Assembly (NCBI GenBank): GCA_013423325.1
Contig: BLJB01000559.1
Coordinates: 1 to 13,591, forward strand
Direction of reading: 5' to 3'
DNA: 13,591 bases
Source: Usnea hakonensis
Taxonomy: Eukaryota; Ascomycota; Lecanoromycetes; Lecanorales; Parmeliaceae
A program made the position numbers and the translations under genes. Of this stretch, positions 1 to 8,045 are shown piece by piece. Position 1 is the stretch's first letter; every line of letters starts with the position of its first letter. Under the pieces are notes generated by a model. It searched no databases and was not told the DNA's origin. It saw only the letters and a program-made list of their open reading frames with translations.

Positions 1-135
1 TCCCCCCCCCGTCCCCCTCTCCTTAATATCCCTTCCCCCCCCCCCTCCCTTATCCCCCCCTTAGTATCCCTATCCCCTCTCTTACCTCCCCCCCCCCTCT
101 TACCTTCCCTTCCTCCCTTCAGCATAGGGCTATAC
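1..135. repeat. C-rich low-complexity tract
   Basis: Almost every base here is C or T, with several runs of seven or more C and loosely repeated CTTA-TATCCC-like words. It is non-coding on both strands. The complementary G runs could form G-quadruplexes. The words only faintly resemble the fungal telomere unit CCCTAA and do not repeat regularly, so a telomere is not supported. Confidence 0.7.
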
Positions 136-334
136 TTATACCTATACCCCGGTGCTGGTTTTGCTGATGTGATTAGTTATGGATGGAGCCTAGCTAAGGT
201 ATGATGGAAGGGGGGGGAAGAGTGGGTTTCACAACCCAAATCCCCGCCCTTTCCCTTTTTTTTGGGGGGGGGGGGAAAGTTTGTTGTGGGTATTTGTTGA
301 GTATGGTGGTTGGTTGAGCTTTATAAGCTTGGCT

Positions 335-460
335 TTTCTCTTCTTTTCTTTTCTTTTCTTTGCTTTTCTCTTCTCTTTCCACCTTTTTTCTTTTCTTTTT
401 CTCTTCTCTTTTCACCTTTTTTCTTTTCTTTTGCTTTTCTTTTCTTTTCCCTTCTCTTCT
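335..460. repeat. polypyrimidine tract with 33-bp tandem unit
   Basis: A C/T-rich run of about 120 bases built from CTTTT and TTTTC words. Inside it a unit starting CTCTTCTCTTTCCACC at 368-400 is repeated at 401-432 with a single-base change and is preceded both times by GCTTTTC, giving a period of 33. Frames running through this tract are low-complexity translations (Phe/Ser/Leu one way, Lys/Glu the other) and are not believable genes. Long purine-pyrimidine asymmetry of this type can form triplex DNA. Confidence 0.75.
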
Positions 461-517
461 TTCGATGAATGCTTCTCTTCTCTGAATGCTCTATGCTCTA
501 TGTTGTATGTTGTACGT

Positions 518-720
518 GTGGGGGTTTTGCAGAGTGAGGGATTGGATGGTGGATCTGAGGATGGTTGGGGGAGGGAGGGGGGGGATAGATATTGGATATT
601 GTTTGGGGGAGTGGGGGGATGGTGGAGGGGAGTAGGGGATGGGATATGGGAGATTTTGTTGGGGGGGGGGTTGTGGGGGGTTTGTGGATGGGGTAGATGA
701 GGGGGTAGATGGGGGTGATG
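518..720. repeat. G-rich segment with many G runs
   Basis: The plus strand carries more than ten runs of three or more G within about 200 bases, including runs of eight and ten. Spacers are short, so many G-quadruplex folds are possible. The Gly/Trp-rich plus frame and Pro/Ser/Thr-rich minus frame crossing it follow from this composition and are not called as genes. Confidence 0.65.
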
Positions 721-1430
721 ATTCGGTTAGGGTAGCAAAGGTCTCATTGATGTAGGTGATTGATTGCAATGATACGGTATGATCCATTCATTCATCTCTA
801 TACTATTATATTAAGTCTCATCCTTTCCTTCATCTCCATCCTCCAATCCTCCCTCCGCGCTAGTACTCGTCATCGCGTCGCCTCGACGAGTCCTCCATCT
901 CCATCTCCATCTCCAGTAGATTCCCATCCCCTCAAAGCTATGAAGCAACGCATCCATCCTCCTCCTCCTCGCTACTCAACCTGTCTGTCGCCGTCTTTCC
1001 AAATGCCCACCCAGCTGGCATTTCTCCTTCCACCCCCCCCCCTCCCAACCCACCTAAACAGCCGTTCTCCTCTCGCAATCCTGAATTGTAAAATGTTACG
1101 TGAAGGGTAGGATCGAACTACCTTGTTTCGTACGGCTATCTTCGCGATTAGCTGTGTTGTTGGGGGGGACGTTTCGGGTTATATTGATTGCATGAGCTGC
1201 GTTATCTGAGGCTTCTGGGGCGTGAGAGACGCATGGATCTATGGAGGCGGGTGGGATATAAGCTGTGAATGATACTGCGTTTTTTTTCCAGCCTAGGATG
1301 CAAGGTGGCATCCTGTTTTATATGTTGAACCTTTTTTGTTTTTGTTTTGAAGTAAGTGGTTGAGGGCTGGGTGAGATGTCGTCGCCGGAGAAAGCAAGAT
1401 GTGGTCATTTGTAACGCTGTAGCTAACCGC
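721..1430. other. intergenic stretch, no gene seen
   Basis: No convincing gene. The plus frame from 760 is low-complexity Ser/Pro and has no recognisable domain. A short (CCATCT) microsatellite lies at about 893-914, and runs of nine or more C or G occur near 1030 and seven G near 1162. A perfect tRNA T-arm-like hairpin at 1106-1122 is not part of a complete tRNA. Confidence 0.5.
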
Positions 1431-1454
1431 GAGACTTGACATGTAGTCGGGATT

Positions 1455-1688
1455 TTAGGATGTCTTGGTGCTTTTTGAGCCTAGGTTTGATAGGTATCTT
1501 GCGAATTGGAAAGGGGGGGGTGAGAGAGTGGGCTGCTCAGCAGGCTGATGTCGTCTTAATCGGTGTTACTACTGAATGGGGAGGTGTCATTGTTAAGGGG
1601 ACGAACTTACTTGGTGGTCCCGCTCGGTATCTTGGATGGTGGGAATTGACATTGTACCTGATGGGCTGTTGGTCATCTCTTGCATCAT
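1455..1688 (-). CDS. possible small two-exon gene, unknown function
   Basis: Tentative. On the minus strand an ATGATG at 1688 opens 26 codons that end at a consensus donor GTAAGT (intron starts at 1610). A possible acceptor CATCAG ends the intron at 1545. This 66-base intron contains CTTAAC, a fair branch-point match, and keeps phase 0. The second exon, 1455-1544, ends in TAA and would give a 55-residue product rich in Ser, Thr, Pro and Gln. The frame immediately upstream also reads as coding-like. No domain or signal peptide is recognised. A 116-codon plus-strand frame covers the same bases, so the coding strand is uncertain. It could be the end of a larger decayed gene or noise. Confidence 0.18.
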
Positions 1689-2065
1689 CGTTTGCAGGAT
1701 GCGACCAACTTCAACCCCAAAGGTGTGAATTCAAGATTCTTCGAGTGCAACTCGATGCTAGGTATCCCGCTTTGCACTACATATAGACGCTTGAGAAGAT
1801 TCTCACTCATGACGTCTGTCGCCATGACCTGAGCCCTGCGACAGGGATCGCAGCATTCCGATTGACGTATTCTGGGACTGCGCCTTCTCGAGCTAGCTGC
1901 GTGCTCTGGACGGCGGAGGTCTTGGGATATAGCGAACGGGGGTCTGGGAGTTCGATTTGATACTAAAATTCGATAAAAGCTGGTTCTGGAGAAACGTTCG
2001 ATGTGAAAGGTGTTGGTAGCAAATAGGCTAGCTAGCGGTGAAATGCGAGGTCCTCCTTCGTAAAA
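1685..2065 (-). other. open minus-strand frame without early start
   Basis: A run of 126 sense codons between a TAG at 2068-2066 and a TGA at 1687-1685 on the minus strand. The only usable ATGs are in its last 47 codons, so it would have to be an internal or terminal exon, or a gene fragment. The translation is mixed in composition (for example SECCDPCRRAQVMATDVMS) rather than low-complexity, but no family is recognised. The CCDPC stretch is not enough for a Zn2Cys6 domain. It lies directly upstream of the candidate exons at 1455-1688 but in another frame, and no good splice pair joins them. Confidence 0.2.
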
Positions 2066-2904
2066 CTATCACCTAGAAGGCGCTCGCTGGAGGATTGGGA
2101 TCCTTGTTGGGTTTGGCTATATCGTTTGGCGCAGCTGCTCCGCTTGTGGGTTGAAGTTCTCGAAAGCTTCGGGGGGAAAATCTGAGGTCGATGTCTGAGA
2201 GAGGATTGAGCGATGAGTCGCTGGTGCTGTGAGAAAATCAAAGAGGGGCGCGAGGATTCTAACGCATTGTGGTGAGGGGAATTGAGATGGAGGTGCGCAG
2301 TATCTTGAGATATGAAGGGTGTTAGTATATAGGCCCAGGATGGTAAGACGAGCCTGCAATTTAAATTTGAAACGGAATTTATTCCAGAGGTTGATATCGA
2401 TGCAGTTTCTTTCAGCGAATGTCTGCATCCGTCCGCTTCTAAGCTTTGGAATGGACTCTTGTGAGGGATCATGACTAGGGAGACGTCCCTTTCCGGCTCA
2501 TCATGTGGGGATCTGGCTGCTGCTTATGTTTCATTGGGAAAAGGGAAATGTTTCATTGGGAAAAGGGAATAGAGATATTGATTTGAATATTGGGTTTCGG
2601 GGATGGGAGGCGAAATGTGAGAATGCTTTTGGACCTTTTTCCTCTCAAGGGGACGCGAAGAATTTGAGGTTGAATCCTGGCATGCTTTTACGCTGTAAGG
2701 TGAACGAGATCTGTGTATTTTGTGGAAGAAAGACTAGGTACTGCAATGCTGGACTAGCCCCTCCCCTCCTAAACACGGGAGCTGTGTCCTCGTTTTTCAT
2801 GCGTGTCCTACAGCCTGGCTCATCTGAATAAACCTGTACCCTTCAATGCCGTGAGTCGTCCGGAAGAAACAGCCAACGAAGCTGTTACTATCTTTTGACT
2901 AAAC
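2066..2904. other. intergenic, contains 22-bp tandem duplication
   Basis: No recognisable gene. A 22-base unit starting ATGTTTCATTGGG is duplicated perfectly in tandem at 2526-2547 and 2548-2569. Because 22 is not a multiple of three, the duplication would shift any frame crossing it, which argues against the 108-codon plus frame found here. A 146-codon minus frame at 2032-2472 has a Ser/His/Gln-rich translation without a recognisable domain, so it is not called. Confidence 0.4.
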
Positions 2905-4057
2905 CTAAAAGAACTTTCCGCTGGAGATATCCATACCATTAGGTCGGCAAGGATGTCTAAGCCAAGCACCAGTCTCATTGATTAACTCTCTAGAGCTTAT
3001 CCGTCCAAATTCATCACTCAAACGTATAAATTGCGTTTCTCGGAGCCTATTGTTTATCTCGAAATGTTGGATCCGAAGCGGTATGTTGTATTTAACTATT
3101 CTTCTTAAGTAAGTGGTTTTTCTGGGCTTAGGTACACATTCACCTCTCCCATAGTGTAAGAGCACGAAGGCGCTGTCATGGTTGTGGAATAGCCACTGGC
3201 ATGCCGTTGAATGTCCTCGTAGGCAGCTGAGACACGGCCTTCTAGCGATACTGAACCACGGTAGCCGTAGAATGCAATCGTCATCCCTTGCAGCCGCATG
3301 TCGCAGGGATCTGTAATTCCAGTAAATGATCTACTCTTCGCATACTGCAAGAACGTGTCCCAACCCAACCCAAAGTACATCCCATCTTCCAGCATAATAA
3401 ATCGACTCCCCCTACCCTACCTAAACTCATCCCGTTCCACAAAAAAACGTCTAAAAACCACCCCGTCGGACCAGTCAGTCGTTCCAAATCAATTCCAACG
3501 CCCGGTTGCTTTAATACAACTGGTGCACACACATTACCTATAAACCAAGATTGAACCTCTGCACCCACGCCGCTTGGACCCTGCCCTCCCCTGCGAAGTA
3601 CTTGTTATTTCATACATCCTTTGAAGCCTGGACGTGATATCCCCATCAGTCACGGTCGGGGATTGTATTCTGCCTGCGGTAGCCAGCCATGAAATTTTGA
3701 CGATGAGATCTTCGTCCAGGGTCGGGAAAGGCTTCGCTGTCTGTGTCTGGGTACTATTCTGACGGTCATGGGATTGATGGTGTGCTTTAAGGCATTTAGG
3801 ACCCTGCTACTGCGCAGTGTAAGTATCTTCTTCGCTAGATGTGCAAAGGTGATTTTCTCTTGCCTTGATTCGTTCATTCCGGAGTGTTCGAGTCGTTCGT
3901 AGGTAGGGATGATGTTGGGTCTGGCTATATTAAGAGAAGGGGAATTGGTATTCAAAAGCTGGCCGCTCCGAGTAGAATCCATACCTGCAGCAGCAACACA
4001 ACCAACGTGGGGATATTTGAAAACGTCCATGGTCTGCAGAGCATGGAGGTCAGTCAT
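2905..4057 (-). pseudogene. decayed or multi-exon gene of unknown function
   Basis: Several minus-strand segments read like protein but sit in different frames. From 5' to 3': a frame starting ATG at 4057 (MTDLHALQTMDVFKYPH...) with a possible GTATGG...ATATAG intron; a segment at about 3800-3545 containing TLDEDLIVKISWLATAGR and DITSRLQRMYEIT; a segment at about 3590-3410 containing GPTGWFLDVFLWNGMSLG; a segment at about 3404-3108 containing MLEDGMYFGLGWDTF and FYGYRGSVSLEGRVSAAYED; and a segment at about 3165-2905 (LRRIVKYNIPLRIQHFEIN). The last switch falls at a run of five A. The stretch ending YTMGEVNVYLSPEKPLT loosely resembles the second half of a widespread uncharacterised fungal protein family, but this is recalled by eye. 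Most junctions lack good splice sites, so frameshift decay is likelier than intact splicing, although a multi-exon gene is not excluded. Confidence 0.35.
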
Positions 4058-4069
4058 TACAGCTTCTAG

Positions 4070-4614
4070 GAAACCTCAACGGATGTAGGAAACATTTATA
4101 TAGACGGAGCGGCTATCGAGATCCGAAACGCCGGCTGTCGTGCTTCGCTATAGTAGGACCTGGGGTTAGTGATAGCGATTGAGGATATCGCATTTGTTGC
4201 TGTTAAAAAGGCAGATTCTAGAGAGAGCTTATTCTAGATGATATTCATATTTTCAACAGTTGCATCACGGCCAAGGGCTATGGCTATGATATAACCGCTA
4301 TAGATGTAATGATATTTCTTGCCTGTGATGTGTTTTTATGGATCTTTTATACCGGTCTCTTGGACTGAAGGTCCGTGACTGTGATCGCTTTGGTAGGACT
4401 GGGGATTGGTGATGGAGGATATCGCATGTTTTTATTATTTGGATTGTATGGATTCGGTGTATAGGCATGGCTGTTGCGAGAGAAGGAGGAGATGGTATGC
4501 TATCAGGACAGGAGTGTTTAAATAATGCTTTTTGGCACTGTGGTTGCTCTTTAGTTAGTCGATTCGTCTCTTCTGGAGTTGTTGCGGTCTGTTATCGCCT
4601 ACCTACCCCTGTCT
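4070..4614. repeat. non-coding stretch with an imperfect direct repeat
   Basis: No gene is supported. A block of about 40 bases at 4153-4193, starting GTAGGACCTGGGG and ending GAGGATATCGCAT, recurs at 4393-4427 in the same orientation with a few changes and a short gap, about 240 bases away. The short plus frame at 4467-4652 runs into a TA microsatellite and is not believable. Confidence 0.5.
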
Positions 4615-4630
4615 ATATATATATATATAT

Positions 4631-4733
4631 ACTATATCTTCCTCGAACTTAGGATTTAGGATTACTATTTTAAAATAAAAAAGGAAATAAGATTACTTTA
4701 GAAAAAATATTAAAAGAGTAGAGAAAAAATATA
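4631..4733 (+). repeat. left arm of a dispersed inverted repeat
   Basis: This segment aligns, by hand, to the reverse complement of 7918-8020. Both begin ACTATATCTTCC, continue with a shared CGAACTTAGGATTT, and end AAAAAATATA. About 80 of about 100 aligned positions match. About 16 of 21 mismatches are G or C in the right copy and A or T here. The two copies face each other around the HET-domain gene. Similarity fades beyond this segment. Confidence 0.6.
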
Positions 4734-4835
4734 AAAAAATAGCAAAAAATAAAAAAAAATAAAAAAAAAGAATTAAAAAAATATTATAAAATAATAATTA
4801 AAATTATATTCTATTATATTTATTAATTACTTAAT

Positions 4836-4946
4836 TGTTACGGATATCCTCCACAGGATATGTGCGGAGCCTTATAGGGCTTAGCGAGCCTTGGCATTGC
4901 GGGCTATAAGGAGGATTCTTCGTGTAGATACTCTTCCAGACACACA
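4836..4946. mobile_element. GC-rich hairpin insert, possible solo LTR or small element
   Basis: A 111-base island of normal base composition inside AT-rich DNA. It starts TGTTACGG and ends ACACACA, so it has the TG...CA ends of a long terminal repeat. The flanking five bases are TTAAT and TTATT, a weak possible target duplication in DNA where matches by chance are common. Inside are a perfect 7-bp hairpin (ATATCCT at 4844-4850 with AGGATAT at 4855-4861) and an 8-bp hairpin (CCTTATAG at 4870-4877 with CTATAAGG at 4904-4911). Its lack of AT bias suggests it arrived after, or escaped, the mutation that affected its surroundings. At 111 bases it would be short for an LTR. Confidence 0.3.
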
Positions 4947-5135
4947 TTATTATATCTATTAATTATTTAATCTATATCAATCTAGTTTATATTTATTATA
5001 TAAATATCTATTTTAAATAGATATCTAATCTCTTTAAATATTTATAGATAGATAAATTAAATCTTATTCTCTTATATTATCTAACCCCCCTAAGACTTAA
5101 CTCTCTAATTCTTTAATCTACGTATAAGTCGGGTT

Positions 5136-5169
5136 AAAGGGTTAGATCTATAATTCGATCTAACCCTTT
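5136..5169. repeat. perfect 13-bp inverted repeat
   Basis: AAAGGGTTAGATC at 5136-5148 and GATCTAACCCTTT at 5157-5169 are exact reverse complements with an 8-base loop. It lies about 370 bases beyond the stop codon of the HET-domain gene, inside the AT-rich repeat region, so it is more likely part of the old element than a terminator of that gene. Confidence 0.55.
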
Positions 5170-5538
5170 TCAATCTATAATTAAATACTACGCCCGTATT
5201 AGTATTACCTCTATCGGTATTTTAGAATAGAAGATATAAGAAGCTATAATAGATATTACTAGGTGTAGTAACACTCCTAATATTTTTGTACTTATTATAT
5301 CTAGATAATATCCCCGAGGCTCTTTTTTGCCGCATATGAAGTACACGTAAATATTGGAATTAAGAAGGTGAAATCGAATACGTTAACGTCTCGGTAAACA
5401 CCCCGCTTATTAACGTCCTAACTGAAAGTACTGGCAGACCTGACCTCACCTTTTACTCTACAAAAGGTCATATTGCTTTTCGCCAATAGCAAACTTGATT
5501 GTAATGCGTTCGGAAGAAGGCAATCAACTGAGGTTTCC

Positions 5539-7489
5539 TCAAACAATGCAAATGGTCTCTTCAAGAGCTTCCGCAAAATATGCATCGTGCGGGAAAGATG
5601 TGTATCCAAGACGGCAGTACCTGCTCTCACCCACTTCACCAAGAAATAATGCATGAAAGTTAGAACTTTCTATTTCGACGTCCTCGTCACGACCTAGTAG
5701 AACGAAGCTAACTTCCAGCGAGAACGGTGCAAGTTCATCGGTCTCGTTCGCCTTTTGCAGACGTCCATTGCGATTCACCAAAATGGTATCAGGTATAATA
5801 TGTTGATCAGGGTCTTCTTCACAAGCCAGCGTATACGCATTGAAGTTTTTTGGATCCTCACAAGTGACTGGAATGGTAGCCATACGCCCGCGGAGAACCA
5901 GATTGCCACTACTAACTGGGCCATAAGGATTCAACCCGGATTTCTCACATTGCACCTCAAGAATTGTAGCAAGAGGAACAAAAGGCTGATCCTCATCCTT
6001 GTCAATGAACCTGACCGGCGCCATGACAGACGGCCAAGCCCACGTAGGAGCAAGATACTGCGACAAGGAGAATTTTGGTTCCGAATCTAGGCTCTCATTT
6101 ATATAGTCTACCATCCAGCATAGGTCCAAAGGCAAGTTTTTCGCCCAGAGTCCGGCGACGTAGTCGGATTGGGTGAATGAACGAAACTTAGCAGCCGCGC
6201 CGCTAATCGCGGGCAAGCGATCGGATTCAAATGTCAAGTGACGAAGAACATATGCACTGACTAAAGTATGCCATGTATTATAAGGATCAGCTCCTTCTTC
6301 GCAACGTAGTAGAAGCTGTGGAAGTCGCGAGGAGTAGAGTCCAATTGGACGGACGCCGTCTTCAGCGAGAATGCATGACCTGCATTCCCAAACTAACTCA
6401 GATTCGGCAAAGTGCAGTATCTGCCTGGATAGGAGCGTCTCTTGCATAACCCAGGCCCGAGTGCCTAGAACGCCTGGATCCTCCTGATGACCCTCGCCGG
6501 ATGCTCCGCAGTCTTGTCGAGCAATGATGTCTATAGTTTGGCCATCAGAGTTGTGAAACTGAAACGATTGTATGTGCCACTTCTTATCCCTATTCTTAAG
6601 GAAAGGGACCCGACTATTTGGCGAGGCAGTTGCTGAGATGGTAATGTACGCATTTTCATAGTACTGACACATTTTCGAAGACTCGATATCCCAGTCTTCC
6701 ACACTATCTTGAAGAATACAGAGGGAGTCAATCCAGATGTATTTCAGCCCCAAGCGGCGACAGACCCGAGCTGCATCCTGGAAAACACAAGGAAGGCTCT
6801 TCCAAGGTATTCCTTGTTTCATTTTAGCAAGATTCGTAGTCAATATCTTTAAAGGCTGAAAAGCGCCCCAGCAATGGCTGAGGGCTGCGTAAGCTCCCGT
6901 CTGATCATACGTCTCGATAAGGCTGATGTCGCTTGTGTCAGAATCCACAAGGCTAAGAACACGCTTAGGTAGTCGACGATGCTGGGCTGGAGGGCAGCCT
7001 TGGTGCAAATCAGAGCATATTTGCATCTGTCTAGAGATGAATTCGAAGCACGCCGAGGAGTCAGACCGAATGGAATGCTGTCCCAGCACGCCCAGTAGCG
7101 GCAGCTCTGCGCACTTCTGAAGGTGCATTCAGTATTCAACCCTTGGGCAAAACCTGGGTCAAGTACCCTACCTCCTTTTGAAGATATACATAGAATTGTG
7201 AGAGTCGACGGTAATTACGGCCATGTTTGTCGTCCCAATCAGAGACATCGACTCGCGCAGCACATCCTTCTTCAAGCGAGACCCAAACATACGGGGAGGC
7301 ATACTGCTGCTCAATGCAGGGTACGAAGTGGAGGATCATCTGTCGGAGGAAGCTGCAGTAACGGCAATCCGTCTGAAGATCGGAGATCTTTATGCATGCT
7401 CGAAGTGGAGCTTCATTGTCAGATCTCTTCTCTTGTTCAAGGCCTACGGTGAATGGGTCATGGCAGAAATGGCAAACTTCGACAGCCAT
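5539..7489 (-). CDS. HET-domain (heterokaryon incompatibility) protein
   Basis: A 631-residue protein in two exons: 7489-7172 and 7116-5539. The 55-base intron (7171-7117) runs from GTAGGG to TTCAG, has a TACTGAAT branch-like site and is phase 0. The N-terminal exon has a cysteine cluster (C6, C9, C32, C42, C45) common before HET domains. The HET core follows: YAALSHCWG at 182-190, GIPWKSLP, then YIWIDSLCILQD at 232-243, MCQYYENAYITISAT, and RAWVMQETLLSRQILHF at about 326-342. Downstream come DRLPAISG (about 405) and YVAGLW (about 425), typical of this family. Length and C-terminus are normal and no stop interrupts it, so it is probably functional. HET proteins control recognition between fungal individuals and can trigger cell death on fusion, but most genomes hold dozens, so the specific role is unknown. 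The start has G at -3. The gene lies between two inverted, mutated repeats. Confidence 0.92.
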
Positions 7490-7543
7490 TCCGTGATATA
7501 GTGTCTAGATTTGAACTTCTCGTCTGCTGGACCCTTTTAAGGC

Positions 7544-7550
7544 CTTTATA
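7544..7550 (-). promoter_or_regulatory. possible TATA box of the HET-domain gene
   Basis: On the minus strand TATAAAG lies 55 bases upstream of the start codon of the HET-domain gene, a reasonable distance for a fungal promoter. It is followed by a short purine/pyrimidine-mixed leader. No other element is clear. The match is common by chance in AT-rich DNA. Confidence 0.3.
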
Positions 7551-8045
7551 GAAGAAAGATGATGGGTTCGGGTGGATGGAAGGATTCATTACTATAAGAG
7601 ATTTAAAAGGGGGGTAGTGACTAGAAAGATAACTAGAATTCGGGGGGGGAAGGCCGTAGGGGGACCCGGGGGGGGAGGCCATATAAAGGGGCGGTATTAA
7701 GACTTAACCCCGAAATTTACTACCCGGTACCCGTTTTAGTTTAGATATCTACCCGATTTTTTATAACCCGTGTTAGGACACGACCCTAAAGAAGAAGAGA
7801 GTAGAGAAATATACTTTACTAAATAATTACCTACGTAAAAGAGAAACGGAATAGTTTCTAAAAAGTTGGAATTAGATAGTAAGTAGTAGCTCGCCTAACT
7901 CTTTCTCTATTTCTCTTTATATTTTTTTCCTACTTTCTTTCTACTTCCTTTAAAGCGACCCTACTCCCTTTTCTATTCTAGAACGATAACCTAAAATCCT
8001 AAGTTCGGGGAAGATATAGTATATGTACATATATACTACCCTACC
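7551..8045. repeat. repeat region upstream of the HET-domain gene
   Basis: Non-coding DNA with homopolymer G runs (7641-7677) and then AT-rich sequence. At 7771 it reads TGTTAGGACACGACCC, which resembles the beginning of a fungal long terminal repeat. No matching CA end or target duplication is seen, so the element limits are unknown. The far end, 7918-8020, is the less mutated partner of 4631-4733 on the opposite strand. The region ends abruptly where the broken frame at 8046-8399 begins, as expected if an element inserted there. Confidence 0.5.
7918..8020 (-). repeat. right arm of the dispersed inverted repeat
   Basis: Read on the minus strand this begins ACTATATCTTCCCCGAACTT and aligns with 4631-4733 over about 103 bases. 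It retains G and C at most positions where the left copy has A or T, so it is closer to the unmutated element. Confidence 0.6.

Larger units (their letters stand above)
4615..5340. repeat. AT-rich repeat DNA, probably RIP-mutated transposon remnant
   Basis: Long stretches are almost only A and T, with no coding frame, beginning at a (TA)n microsatellite at about 4614-4632. The first part, 4631-4733, is related to a segment on the opposite strand at 8020-7918. Where the two differ, the left copy nearly always has A or T and the right copy G or C. That is the expected result of repeat-induced point mutation, the fungal process that turns C:G into T:A in duplicated DNA. The element type cannot be told because no protein frame survives. 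It borders the 3' side of the HET-domain gene. Confidence 0.65.

Noticed and set aside
1..135. A telomere or telomere-proximal repeat array.
   Set aside because: CCCTAA units do not recur regularly; the tract is only C/T-rich.
194..1110. Open frames of 73-139 codons on both strands (281-700, 491-787, 760-1110 and others).
   Set aside because: Their translations simply mirror homopolymer and dinucleotide composition (Phe/Ser/Leu, Gly/Trp, Pro/Ser), and they overlap each other on opposite strands.
1106..1122. A tRNA T-arm: 5-bp stem GGTAG/CTACC with loop TTCGATC on the minus strand, matching a B-box.
   Set aside because: The expected acceptor partner of the adjoining CTTCACG, a D-arm and a 5-7-5 anticodon arm are not found upstream on that strand, even allowing an intron.
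2505..2831. A 108-codon plus-strand gene.
   Set aside because: It starts across a perfect 22-base tandem duplication that would shift frame, and the product shows no domain or signal.
4467..4652. A small plus-strand secreted-like protein.
   Set aside because: The C-terminal part is a translated TA microsatellite (YIYIYI) and the rest has no support.
5418..5654. A 78-codon minus-strand gene at the end of the HET gene.
   Set aside because: It overlaps the HET coding end in another frame and the HET protein has a typical C-terminus ending at 5539.
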